Source: Synaphobranchus kaupii (Eukaryota; Chordata; Actinopteri; Anguilliformes; Synaphobranchidae). Taken from it: a stretch of 64,000 nucleotides of DNA. A program made the translations under genes and the position numbers. The stretch is from the NCBI GenBank assembly GCA_029718625.1, contig CM056391.1:8258992-8322991 (forward strand). The letters run 5' to 3'. Below, piece by piece: positions 1-13,200 of this stretch (within the stretch, counting starts at the first letter, position 1; each line of letters opens with the position of its first letter). Under the pieces are notes generated by a model. That model did not search any database. It was not told the DNA's origin and saw only the letters and a program-made list of their open reading frames with translations.

Positions 1-264
1 TAACATAAGGTGTCACCTTAACATAACAGCTAACGTTACCGTTAATGTTTATAGTTTGCGTGTCTGCAAAAAGGCCGATAATACCCACAACGCAACGCTG
101 GTGTGAAATCGTGCCTGTATAAAGTACCGTTTGTTTTTACACAGATCTTGACCGCCCTAATTTGGCGGCCGTGAAGATTTGAATAGGGCAACTGAGGTAT
201 CTATGGTTGTATATCTATGGTACCAGTCAGCTTCTGAGCCAATCACAATTCCATAAACTAACTT

Positions 265-324
265 CCTTCCGTTTCATGTAAGTGCCTTCCGTTTCATGTA
301 AGTGACTTCCGTTTCATGTAAGTG
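265..324 (+). repeat. 20-bp tandem repeat, about three to four copies
   Basis: The unit CCTTCCGTTTCATGTAAGTG repeats with 20-bp spacing; GTTTCATGTA recurs at 271, 291 and 311. A partial unit follows before an AT-rich run. Confidence 0.9.
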
Positions 325-332
325 CCTTCCAT

Positions 333-782
333 ATATATATATACTTTCTCTCACATACATACATTCTACTCTCACATACATATATTATCACTCTTACATA
401 CATACATTCTCTTATGAGAATATATGTATGTGAGAGTGAGAATATATGTATATGAGAGTGAGAATGTATGTATGTGAGAGTGAGAATATATGTACATGAG
501 AGTGAGAATGTATGTATGTGAGTGAGAATATATGTATGTGAGAGTGAGAATATATGTATGTGAGAGTGAGAATATATGTATGTGAGAGTGAGAATATATG
601 TATGTGAGTGAGAATATATGTATGTGAGTGAGAATATATGTATGTGAGAGTGAGAATATATGTATGTGAGAGAGAGAATATATGTATGCGAGAGAGAGAA
701 TATATGTATGCGAGAGAGAGTATATGTATGTGAGAGTGAGAATATATGTATGTGAGAGAGAGAATATATGTATGTGAGAGGT
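333..782 (+). repeat. Minisatellite of roughly 20-22 bp units (ATATGTATGTGAGAGTGAGA type)
   Basis: About 450 bp of degenerate head-to-tail units built from TATGTATGTGAGAGTGAGAA. The first 90 bp carry the motif in the opposite orientation (CTCTCACATACAT), so the array contains an inversion point near 415. The long open frames across it are low-complexity artefacts. Confidence 0.92.
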
Positions 783-1658
783 CCAACATGAATTATGGCC
801 TAAACGGCCCCTCATAGTAATCTGTACAATACTGTATCTATACCATTGTTTTATTCTTTCTGCAAGCATTTTTTGTTAGGTGACTGTTCTCAGTGTCTGT
901 GTGTGTGCGCGTAGGACTATGTACGTGTAAGGTCAAGTCATTCTGAGGACTATAACCTGAAATACCCTTTCTCTGGAGAAAGGATTAACACACCCACACA
1001 CACTCACACACAGACAGCAGAGCACAACTGATGGCCCTGCAGTAACCATGACTCACATTCCACAACTTTTGTATTTCCCACAATGGAGAAAAAGGATTCC
1101 ATTTCCAGAGGATCAACACGGGAATAATTTATCTCTCCTTTATCTGACCACTTATCCATTCTGCTCACTTTGGATTTTTAGATCATGCACATGTATTCTA
1201 TAACATCACATGTAGTGTTGGTTATGTCACACAGTTCTGGTCATTATGTGTAGCTGTACAGGCTTTTCTGCTTGTAGTTGAGAAACATAAGTGACTGGTT
1301 CCTGATGGGACTTGGTTATCTGTGTATTGGACACAGTCCAGTCTCTCTGAGAGTGCAGGCGATCACTTTCCCTGAAGTGAGAAACTCACTCAGATTCGAA
1401 GTTCCAAAGGTGCTCAGGTGGTTTTTTTGGGGTTCAGTGACCCCCCCCCTGCCCCTCTAGTGGTGCTCTGTGTTTGCTTACTCCTGCCAGTGTCCCACAC
1501 AAACAGGACCCCAGATTTGAAGCGTGGAAGATCGGTGTGCTGATGCTAACATCTGTACTTTTCTCTGTGGTTCTGTCTGTCTGTTCACTTGTCTGTCTGT
1601 CTGTCTCCTCACCTGTCTGTCTGCTCACCTGGCCATCTGTCTGTCTCCGGCGATGCAG

Positions 1659-3146
1659 TGCTGCACTCTGGGGAGTACTACCTGTTTGAGTCGGACAGCG
1701 AGGAAGAGGATGAGTCGCAAGCCGAAGAACAAAAGCCGGACAAACAAAGCGCCTTCCAGGTGAGGAGATCCCCCACAATCCCGCCCCTCGTTACACGCAG
1801 CCCAGCTGCTTCGCAGGAATGACCATGAGATTTTAATATGTCCTTTCTTTTCTTTTCTTTTTTCTGGTTGTTTTGAGAGGGATTTTTTTTAAAGCCGTTC
1901 TGATCCTGTGCCCACAGTTGGCGTACCAGGCCTGGGTGTCCAATGCCAAGATGGCGCTGAAAGACCGACAGCGACACCAGGAGCAGCAGCGCCTCCACAG
2001 CTCACAGTTATCAGGTCAGATGTACAGACAGACAGACAGGGCTGGTCCTGCGCTCACTGTCTGTCCGTCAGACAGTCAGCGTGCTTGGCTGCGGAGAAAT
2101 GGATTCAACCAAAGGCAGAGGAAAATAGAGATATTTTTGGTGCTTTATGTGTGCTGTGTCTCACTCTAGTGTCTTTGTGTGACAGGTCATGGCGAGGAGG
2201 AGGAGCTCACTTTTGAGGCATCCCCATCACAGGAAGAGGAGGACTCGGGGGAGAAAGATGAATCAGGTACCAGCCATATTGGCAGAGGATTTTTTTAAAT
2301 TTTATTTTCCTCTACATGGGAAGGGTATTTCTCTAGTATTTACGACGTTCTATGATGATCTCATACGATGATGTCATTCCTGCCCCTTGCCTGCAGGGAG
2401 GAGTGACATCGTGCAGAGGATGCTGGATATTCTGAAGTTTCTGTGGGTGCTCTTCCTGGCCATGGTGGACGGCCTGACCCAGTGGCTGAGCATGCTGACC
2501 AAGCAGTACGTGGACACCTCCACCGTGCTGTCCAACGAGCGATACTTCATCATCCGCCACATGGACCAGGTGACTGACTGCAGCTCCCTCTGCGGCCACC
2601 AGGGGGAGTGCAAGAGGAAATCACCCATTGATTGAAGCCTGAGACGAGGCCTTTACAAAGCTGTGGTCTCTTTATTGTAGGCCTCGACCAAAGACAACAT
2701 GGAGGATGACCGGGTTTCCCACGGGAGCGAGATTCCCACTATGGAGATCTGCCTGGACGAGCTGGTCCCTGAGAGCAGCACTAGCGCCATCCGGTGGGCA
2801 CCGACGGAAGAAGCCAGTCTACGCTTGTACATGTGTCTCCAATGCTGATGTACTCAGCAGATATAAAAATAGAACTTTATCTATAGAGAGCGGTATACTT
2901 GAGTGTTGGCTCACCTCAGCTTACATAAATGAGCGGTAATGCTGTCTGGCTCATTAATCTTACATGGTGTTAATTCTTGCTCAGTTGCACAGAGCCGGAG
3001 GAGAATGCAGACCCAGCTCAGACCACCAGCTATGGCAGCACCTCCCTTAGTCCAGAACCTTCCCTGCACGGGGAGGCGGGGCCAGAAGCACAGCCCGATC
3101 CCCGTACGCGGTATTTCCGGACCGCCAGCGAGCTGCTTGCCGACAG
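1659..3146 (+). CDS. piezo1: piezo1 exons for the mid-protein acidic cytoplasmic segment (six exons)
   Basis: These six exons encode the intracellular stretch that begins [13 protein letters not shown] and continues through [11 protein letters not shown], a [19 protein letters not shown] helix and an acidic, Ser/Pro-rich linker ending [11 protein letters not shown]. In the Piezo1 family this region links blade repeats on the cytoplasmic side and includes charged, poorly structured stretches. The 2681-2793 to 2985-3146 junction was set by phase: only the acceptor at 2983-2984 keeps the [12 protein letters not shown] frame, while a nearer AG at 2991-2992 would break it. The acidic linker is the least conserved part, so those two exon edges are less certain than the rest. 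Confidence 0.86.
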
Positions 3147-6100
3147 GTACCAGTGACATCACAGCCGCCAGATCGCAGAAAGAGATGGCTCCAGTTAGCC
3201 CCTTGACTTTACCGTTCCCCTTGTGAACATCAGTGATGTTTTCATTGTTCTCTCTCGCCCGTACTCCAGCCAGGTATCCGTCGAGGAGCTGGCCCAGAGC
3301 CGAGAGTTCTACGCCTCTCAGAACCGGGCCCTCAAGCTGCTCTTCGCCCTCTACAACCTGCTGGCAGCCAACTCGGAGCTGGTGTGCTACTTCATCATCG
3401 TGCTAAATAACATGGTGACAGCCTCGGTCATCTCCCTGGTGCTGCCTGTCCTGGTCTTCCTCTGGGCCATGTTGGCCGTGCCGCGACCCACCAAGAGGTT
3501 CTGGATGACCGCCATCATCTACACCGAGGTGGGGCGCTGGAGGATCCCGTCTCAAGGGCAGCCAGGGTTTCTCCTCTGAAATGGAAGAGAACCCAGAGAA
3601 AGTTTATGGTTGGCCAGACCAAGCGTATATACTAAGTCGGCTTTGTTAGGGCACTGTAATCTCAGCGTGTCAAATTTACTTTGTATTTTAGGTTAAAGAA
3701 TGTGACGTCACCCACTGAGAAGCAATCCGACAATGTTTTTTTTACCAGTGACCTCCGTCTTTAGCTCGAGGCTAATCGTAATCGTATCTCAGCAATGCGT
3801 ATGGTTTGAAACCTTCAGCAGTCATAGGCATGTCATATGTTAAGCCAGTTTTATTTACACGTCGGTTGTGATCCTTTATTTTCAGTCCATCATTAAGAAA
3901 ATACTGTGTTCCCGTACGGGACTGTCGGATATTAAGAACATTTACATGAGAACTGTTTGAAATGCCTGAACACCCGAGTATATCTGTGATGTGTGCCTGC
4001 AGGTGATGGTGGTGGTGAAGTACCTGTTCCAGTTCGGCTTCTTCCCCTGGAACAGCGCCTACGAGACCAAGCTGAACGAGGACAAGGCCTTCTTCCCTCC
4101 CCGCATCCTGGGCCTGGAGAAGACGGAGCACTACATCCGCTACGACCTGCTTCAGCTGCTGGTCCTGTTCTTCCACCGCTCCCTGCTCCAGGTGCGCTGG
4201 GTCCACGCCCGGCTAACGCTAACCGCTCAGCGTCTCAGGAACATCGGGGGAACTCATGGCAGTGCCAGCTGTGGCCAGCAGGGCGGCACATAGCTGGATG
4301 TAGCATCAGGGAGGCGAGGGGGAGGGGTTCAGTCAGCTGGAGGACCGTGTCATCGCTCACCAGCGACCCCTGCTGGTCAAGGGTGCACCTGCACAGTCTG
4401 CTTGCACAAGCTGTGCATTGAAGTGCCTTCCTCTAGCTCAGTAGTACCCAACCCTATTCCTGGAGAACTACCATCCTGTACGTTTTCACTCCAACCCTAA
4501 CAAAGCACATCTCATTCAACAGCTAGAGAGCTCTGACCGTCTAATTAGTAGAATCAGGTGTGCAAAATTATGGTTGAAATGAACACCTACAGGACTTTAG
4601 ATGTCCAAGAACAGGGTTGGGGACCAGTGCTCTAGCTCATACCTGGGCATACTAGACTTGATGTGGGCTGCATTGTGGGAAGAAGCAGTGGGCTTGAAAT
4701 GTTTCGCTCGTCTGCACTCTCCCGAATTGATAACCCGGGGTGTTGCAGCAATGAGTGTATCTGGTGAATACAACTGGGTGTTCCACATTGTGAGATAAAG
4801 GGAAAAACATAAACATAAAAGCACCGGGGAACATTCCAGTTATATTGCCATTTTATTATTAGATAACGTTATGATGAGAATTTTCCTCCAAACGGCCTTA
4901 AAACATATTTACTGCCTGAAACATTCCAGGCATGTCGCATACAAATTTTACCGGCAACATCCCGCTGAAGGTTATCATTTATTCTTGAAAAAACATCACA
5001 GACGTGTCAGACACATTTTACGAATATTCTGGGGGAAAAAAACACATTACAATGACAAAGATCTGTTTAACATTGCGAGCATGCCCGATAAAATTAATAT
5101 GAATGACCATCCACAATGAAATATTTTTTAAAACCAGAATAACAAAAATAAATAACATGCAGTGTTCCTTATGAATTAAAGATAAAGTTCAATGAAACTG
5201 CTTAATTTAACACCCCCAGTTTTTATTATAATATACATATATTAGTACTGATCAGCTTTGCACTAAATATCTCTAGCAGGGGTGTCCAATTTTATCTGAA
5301 AAGGGTTGGTGTGGGTGGGTTTTTCTAGCCCAGAAGAAAACACCTCATTCATCTAATTAACTAATCATGGTGTTACGGCAGTGTGCAGGACTGGACCCAA
5401 ATGCAAGACTCTGAGACAGACTCGATTCAAGTACTCCACAAGGGAGAATATTTATTAGAGGCAAGGCAAGCGAATGCAGGCAAAGGGCGAATAATGGGAG
5501 GAAGGCAGGACACGGGGTTGGCGAACTAAAGCGGGGCAGGAGAGGAGTCAGGGCTGGTAGGGGCAGGCAGGAGGCAGGCTGGACGGGCTGGATGAAGGAA
5601 CAGAGCAAAACTGGTTACGAGACAAACAGGAATAATAATCAGAATGGCCAGGAGAGATCTCAAACGGAGCAGAGAAAACGAAATGGCGTGAGAGGGGAAT
5701 GTGAGAGAGTAGAAGAGTGATAGGCTGACAAATCAATGGGGAGAAACAAGGAACTAAAAGGAACCACACCCAGCCTGCAATGAACACAGAACAGAGACGA
5801 ACAGGGTGAGCTGAAGAACATGACATGGAACATAAGGAATGGGAATACAAAGGAAACGAAAGGGAGGTGGACTGGAGGGAAACGGCGGATGTTACACATT
5901 TTCTTCAATCAAGACCTTGATAAGTAGAATCAGATGTCTTAGTGCTGGGCTATAACAAAAACCTGCATCCGCACCGGCCCTTTTCGGATTAGATTGGACA
6001 TACCCAATCTATAGAGATGGCTGTCTGTGTTCTCTTCCCTCGCAGAGGAAAGGGATTCTGGGGCTTGTAGTTATCCTTGTTATTTGTACTTGGTGTTGTT

Positions 6101-7223
6101 TTCATCTCGGCTTTTGAAGACACTTTGGACGAAAGCGAATGGGCACATGTAAATGTGAAATGGCCCAGGCCACAGTCAGGAGGTCAGGAGCAGGCTCAAA
6201 TGCTCCCGGCCTGGACCCGCTCATGCGTTTACAGCTTAGGCCCGGTGAGCTGAACGTGAGAAACCTTTCCGTTCTGTAGCCAGAAGTTACAAAATGAGGA
6301 AAGGTCCAGACCTGGGTTCAAATAGTATTTGTTTTGGATTCACATACTTTTCTGTGCTCTATTTATTTTGCCTGGAGCATTTGTGCCTGCTAGGAGGAGA
6401 AGGTGGGTGGGGTTTACACTTTTAGCATTATTTCATTTGTTCCAATACACCAGGAAAGCTTAGTCCAATGCAGAAAAGTATTTGAATCCAAAACGAATAC
6501 AATTTGGACCCAGGTCTGGAAAGGTCACTGGTGCACAGCCTTTTTGCAAGGAAGGATAGGAACAAAGAAAAGAGTCCTCTCCTTTTTTTATTCTGCGGGT
6601 CAGCAACATTTGAAAAACCTTGGGTGTGCATTCTCTAGCTACGGTCTGTGGCTTTGCAATGTAATTAATTATAGTGTAAAATTTGGAGGTTGGCCGTCTG
6701 CTTAATGTGCTTGGTTTGTGCTGCGTCTTTTATGACCACCGCTCAGGTGCCACAGGATTTAATTCTGTCTGTCTGTCTGTCTGTCTGTCTTGCTCAGCGC
6801 TACGGTCTGTGGGATCGGGAGGATCCCCTGGGCCAGAAAACTCAAGAAAAAGGGGAGGGGGCTGTGGAGGGGGAGGAGTCCCGTGGCATCCCTGACCCCG
6901 CCCTCATCGAGCTGGAGGAAGCCAAACTGAGCCAAGACGAGGAGGCGGAGCTGGAAGAAACCAAACCGAGCCAAGACAAGGGGGCGGAGCTGGAGGAAGC
7001 CAAACCGAGCCAAGACAAGGGGGCGGAGCTGGAAGAAGCCAAACCGAGCCAAGACAAGGGGGCGGAGCTGGAAGAAGCCAAACCGAGCCAAGACGAGGAG
7101 GCGGAGCCTGAGGAGGACCGTGACCCACCCCCCACTCCGGAGACAGGGGAGAGGAAGAGGAGGAGTGTGCTGCGATTGCGCAAGAGGAAGAAGCACAATA
7201 AAGGTGAGGAGACATGGAGTATG

Positions 7224-7256
<33 letters not shown>

Positions 7257-10200
7257 TATTTGAGCTCTGATTTCCATGTTGGGTATAATTTTTTAACAAA
7301 TTCCACGTCCAAATGTGTATCGTCAGAAAACCTTTTCCTTCTTCTCCACAGAGGCCAAAGACACTAAGGAGTCAAAGAAGAAGGCAAGAGTCAAGCGCAG
7401 AGAGGCAGTGAGCAAGAAGATGAAGGCCATGGGAGAGAGCCTAAAGATGCTGCTCATCTCCACGTGAGTGTGTGGACACCTTTATCTGTGCTAGCCTGGC
7501 TGTTTAAACACTAACCTGTGTGTGAGTGTGTGGACACCTTTATCTGTGCTAGCCTGGCTGTTTAAACACTAACCTGTGTGTGAGTGTGTGGACACCTTTA
7601 TCTATGCTAGCCTGGCTGTTTAAACACTAACCTGTGGCAACCAGGTTTGACAGTTTTGAACTTCTGTTAAATACTGTATGCATTTTGCAGTATTTTTGCT
7701 ACAGTTAGATCCTAAAGAATCAATTATTATTTATTGCATTCTAGCATGCTATTGGTATCAAACATGTTATTTATTTTATTTATTTGGGAAAAGTTCAATT
7801 TAACATTCATAATTTGTTAAAAAAAAACAATTGCCATTGCAATGTCCTGTATATACTGTAGTAGCCATATCTATTTAAATTCCCAGATTTCCAATAACTA
7901 TTTGTATGGCCTGGTACATATACTACTGTTCCGTAAATCAGGGTAAAGATAAGAGTTTCTGCTTCACAAAGGTTTAACTGATGATGTTTTGTGATTCTGA
8001 ATCTGTATTTTGACCCCGTTGCAGCGCGCGTAGCATCTACAGGCCCGTGTACGGATTTTTCAACGACATCCTCCACACGGAGTACCGGCCCACCACCGAC
8101 GTCTACGTGCTAATGTTCCTCACAGACGTGGTGGACTTCGTCATCGTCATCTTCGGATTCTGGGCCTTTGGAGTGAGTCATATCTCCATTACTGCTCTTG
8201 GCCCCCAACCCCGTTACATGCCTACATCTGTTCATTTATTCTAACAAATAGCCACATGTAATTACACAGATCCAGAATAAAATTGCATCAAGGTTTAGTC
8301 ATTCATTTCCATTTGAAGAGAACTGCCCTGAGAGGCAATTCAAACAGGGCTGAACACATAGTGACATACTAAATCCAAACCTCCACCAGACATGCAATAC
8401 AATACAACTTTATGCATCCCCTTAGGGCAATCAGATGCTTCCATGCGAGTGTGTTAAATTAAAAACCACTGTTGGACGTTGGATAATGGAGTCAAGTATT
8501 AACCGTTTTTTGGTTTGAGTGAATCTCCTCAGACATAGGGTCATTATTTTAGGTTTTTTTTTAAATTTGGGGTGGAGATCCCCTACAATAGAGCTCTGAT
8601 GGATCTCCCCCTGGTTCGCAGAAACACTCGGCGGCTGCGGACATCGCCTCCTCGCTGTCGGACGACCAGGTGCCCGAGGCCTTCCTGGTGATGCTGCTCA
8701 TCCAGTTCAGCACCATGATCATCGACCGCGCCCTCTACCTGCGCAAGACCGTCCTGGGAAAGCTCTTCTTCCAGGTCATCCTGGTCTTCGGCATCCACCT
8801 CTGGATGTTCTTCGTCCTGCCGGCGGTGACCGAGCGGTGAGGATGAGGAGGGCTTGGATGAGGAGGTGGTGGTGGTGTTGGGGGGGGGGGGTATGCTTTC
8901 TGAGCATTCACCGTAATGGATGTGAGCCACATGTTTCTTTTCTCCTCTGGACTCTGGTGAAATGCGACAGCAATATGGAATTAATTTGGCCTTCAAACAG
9001 CGTAAGGAGACAAACCATGGCTAAAAATGGGTTTTAAGGAAATTTTGAATTAAACCGTTAAATTTATGGTTCAGTTGTTGACCTTTGCACTTAATGCGCG
9101 CCATTTGACCTGTCTTCTCAGGATGTTCAGTCACAACCCAGTGGCCCAGATCTGGTACTTCGTCAAGTGCATCTACTTCGCCCTCTCTGCCTATCAGATC
9201 CGCTGTGGCTACCCCACCCGTGTCCTGGGAAACTTCCTCACCAAGAAGTACAACCACCTCAACCTCTTCCTCTTCCAGGGGTAAGACTTCCTCCCCTCCT
9301 TGTGTGCACTCTAATGCTCTTCATGTAGGGTAGGAAATGTTTGGGAGATATGCCCGGTAACCTCAGAGCGATTTCCTGCTCATGGCTGTGCTTCCCGGAC
9401 CGTTTCCCCCAGCTTCCGGATGGTTCCGTTCTTGGTGGAGCTCCGGGCCGTAATGGACTGGGTCTGGACCGACACCACGCTCTCCCTCTCCGACTGGATG
9501 TGCGTGGAGGACATCTACGCCAACATCTTCATCATCAAGTGCAGCCGTGAGACGGAGAAGGTGTGCCCTGCTGCCTCTTCTCGATCTCTCCTGTGACCCT
9601 GCCCTTTGACCTCTGACATTTCCCTGTGAACTTTGCCACTGTTCTTTGACCTATAAACCATTTAGCCATCTAGCCATGGTCTTGTTCACTGGGCAGTATC
9701 TACATGTTGTTGTTGCTTATTGGTCTTTTTTTTTTGGTTGTTTGTTTCAGAAATACCCACAGCCAAAAGGTCAGAAAAAGAAGAAGATTGTGAAGTACGG
9801 GATGGGAGGGCTCATCATCTTCTTCCTCATCTGCATTATCTGGTTCCCGCTGTTATTCATCTCATTGGTCAGATCAGTTGTGGGTGTGGTCAACCACCCA
9901 GTGGATGTCACAGTTGCAGTCAAGCTGGGAGGTTATGAGGTAATTCATGGGTAATGAGCAGTTGAATTTTGCGTTTTTAAATGTCTTTGTTTGTGAGTGA
10001 CTGCATGTATAACCAAGTGAGTGTGTTATTGAGTGAGTGCATGTATAACTAAGTGCGTGTCTTATTGAGTGAGTGTGTGTATAACTGAGTGAGTGTGTTA
10101 GTGAGTGTGTGTATAACTAAGTGAATGTGTTGGTGAGTGTGTGTTTAACTGAGTGCGTATGTTATTGAGTGAGTGCATATAATAAGTGAATGTGTTGGTC

Positions 10201-13200
10201 AGTGAGTGTGTGTTTAACTGAGTATGTGTGTTAGTGAGTGTGTGTATAAATAAGTGAATGTGTTAATGAGTGTGTGACTGAGAGAGTATGTGAGTGAAGG
10301 AGTGAGTGTGTAAGTGGTGAGATCTTGAACCCTCTCTTATCGTCTACAGCCCCTGTTCACTATGAGCATCCAGCAGCAGTCAATCCAGCCCTTCAGCCAG
10401 GAGGAATATGACAGCCTCACCTCCCTATTTGAACATAACGCTGTAAGTAGTGACTCAGTCTCTCCTTTCAGCTCACTCTAACTCAGCTTGCTTTACTGGT
10501 TCCCCAAAACAATCTCAACCTCAACAAATATTACAGCACATCAGTTTCCCTGTTAAAGTGCCCAGTTTCCCAGTTAAAAAGATGAGAAAACAAATAATCG
10601 AAGCCGACAATCTATACCAGTAGACAATGAACAGTAAAACATTCAAAATGATGAATTACATAAAATAATATGAATGATGTTAAACTTCATTTATAGCCAG
10701 TGAAGCGATCACTTGGCTGGCAGGAATACAACAGAAAATGTAATAAAGTTGATCTGCATGTGTTGTTTCTGTGATGGGTACAGTCTGCCAGAATAGCACA
10801 CTTTTATTCTTCCCTGTGGAGAATGAAAAATTTCTAAATGTTCTGCAGTGCAAGGAACTATATAAATCTTATTTACACATTTTCTTTAGATTATTGTAGT
10901 ATTGTCCCTCCCTCTCAACTGTGTGCTTTTGTATGTACGTATGTATGTGTGTGTGTGCTCATATGTATGTGTGCTTTTGTATATGTATGTGTGTGTGTAT
11001 GTGCACCCATGTGTGTGTGTGTGTGTGTGTGTGCAGGTGGCGATGCAGTTCATCACACTGTACAGTTATGAGGACATCGTGACGGCGAGGATAGAGGGCA
11101 GCTCAGGGTCAGTGTGGCGGATCAGCCCACCGAGCCGGCGGAAGGTCATTAAGGAGCTGCTGAGTAACCACGGCGACATGACACTGCGCTTACACTGGAA
11201 CCTCCAGAGGTGTGTGCGTGCGAGAGAGAGAGAGAGAATTCCAATGCTCTCTACTTACTTCCATACAATTGGCCTTCTCACTGGAAGTTGTTCATTAAAC
11301 TCATTCAACCAAATAAAATAAAGTGGTTCATTTTTCTTTTCTACTGCTTCAGAGTACTTCTGTAAGTGTCTGTACTGTGATCCTGTGGCGATTTGTATTA
11401 CTATTGCACATTATAATGTTATGTTTGTGTGTGTGTTTGTGCGTGTTTGTTATGTGTATGTGTGTGTGTGTGTGTTTGTTATGCGTATGTGTGTGTGTCT
11501 GTGTGTGTGTTTGTGCGTATGTGTGTGTGTTTGTGCGTGTTTGTTATGCGTATGTGTGTGTGTGTGTGTGTGTGTGTCTGGGTTTGTTCTCAGGGACCTG
11601 GGCAGAGGGGGCACAGTGGAACACAGTCTCGATAAGTACTCCATCGACCTAGAGCCCGGCAGTCCAGTCCGTGCGGACCTGGCCGCGCTGCTGGTGGGGA
11701 ACCGCACCGACCCGGTGTACGTGGTACCGCCATCTCCCCGCCGAACATCACGCCGCTATGGCAACCCCTCTATCTTTTCCCGTGTGTGTGTGTGTGACGT
11801 ACTGTGTGCTCTGACCTGCAGGCTCGTCCCCCACATGTTCCCAAACTTCATCCGAGCCCCGAACGGAGCGGAGGCTAAGCCTATCAGCCAGCTGTACGAC
11901 GGTGAGGATGGCGCTCGAACATCCAATGTAGCTTTATAAGGCCTTCATAAAGCATGCATATGGCCTTCCTAAAGCATACATATGGCCTTCATCTCAGCTA
12001 GACTTCCTCTGGTTTTTGAGATGTGCATAGCATGAGTTTTTTATGGCTTATTTCTCATATCTGCGCAAAACCAGTGAAATTGTATCCATAGCTGCGAAGA
12101 TCTGTAAAGATAGAAATTGAGTGAGAGAGCGAGAGAGATGAACACAACATGCATTTAATAGGGTTTTTTTTCCCTCATCTGTGAAGGTGAAGTCTGTAAA
12201 CTGAAGATCTATCAGAGAGAAAGTATGAGTGAGAGAAATGGGGGGGGGGGGGTTGGGATTTCGGCGCTCATCCTCATGGGCCCGTCCCCCTGCAGGTGAC
12301 GAGGAGGGGTACCAGAACGTGACCCTGTCCCTGAAGCAGGACAGCTCTCTGGACGGCAGCGGGCTGCAGGAGTGGTGGGACGTCAGCGTGGCGGACTGTA
12401 ACAGGTCCACCGAGGGCTGCGGCGTCCTGCCCATGGTCATCTTCAGCGACAAAGTCAGCCCCCCCAGCCTGGGCTTCCTGGCGGGATACGGGTACGGTGC
12501 TGCTCTCCGCTGAATTAGGACCCCTAATACGGGGGTGTCCTGATTTGCCTGTCAACAAGTAAAAAAAAAAAAAATAGGCCATAGCATTCTATTAAGGAAG
12601 GGGTGTCCAATCTTATCTGAAAAAGGGCCGGTGTAGGTGCAGGTTTTTGTTTTAGCCCAGCATAAAGACTCCTGATTCTACTTATTATTAATATTAATTA
12701 TTAATATTATTAATTAATTGAAGCCCATGATTAGGTAATTAGTTCTGGGCTAAAATAAATATTAAAAAAACTTGCACCCAGACTGACCATTTTTGGTTAA
12801 GATTGGACACCCCTTCCCTAATAGGACATGGTCTGCTATGGCCTATTTGTTTTTTTTACTTGACAGGCAAAACAGGCATTACTCAACCATGGAGTGTATT
12901 GTAAGAACCGAGAATAAGAAGTTTTGGAAGAAAAGATCTGAGAGAATAAATAGATAGAAATAAATAGAATAAATGTATGGGGTGGTGTGTCAGTGGTATA
13001 TACACTGCCTGGCCAAAAAAAAAGTCGCACACTAATATTTCGTTGGACCGCCTTTAGCTTTGATTACGGTGTGCATTTGTCGTGGCATTGTTTCGACAAC
13101 CTTATGCAACGTCACAACATTTATTTCCGCCCAGAGTTGCATTCATTTTTGGCCGAGATCTTGTATTAACAACGGGAGAGTCGAACCACTCCCCAAAGAC

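Larger units (their letters stand above)
1..1658. other. piezo1 intron or upstream sequence without a recognised exon
   Basis: No piezo1-like exon is readable here on either strand, so the preceding coding exon must lie outside the window. The stretch holds two tandem-repeat blocks (265-324 and 333-782) and a CTGT-rich pyrimidine tract (about 1573-1653) just before the first visible exon. Confidence 0.7.

Noticed and set aside
333..782. CRISPR-like array
   Set aside because: Units are contiguous and degenerate with no unique spacers, and the host is a vertebrate.
372..869. Long minus-strand open frames (SHTYILTLTYIY repeats)
   Set aside because: They translate the ATGTATGTGAGAG minisatellite; low-complexity, with no conserved content.
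2991..2992. Nearer AG as acceptor for the piezo1 exon at 2985
   Set aside because: It breaks the frame of the [12 protein letters not shown] segment; the AG at 2983-2984 keeps phase with both neighbours.
3772..4206. Minus-strand 144-residue frame
   Set aside because: It is antisense to the piezo1 exon at 4003-4191 with no family resemblance.
11323..11939. Plus-strand frames with long Cys/Val runs before piezo1 exon 11594-11716
   Set aside because: The Cys/Val part is (GT)n intron; only the part from 11594 is coding.
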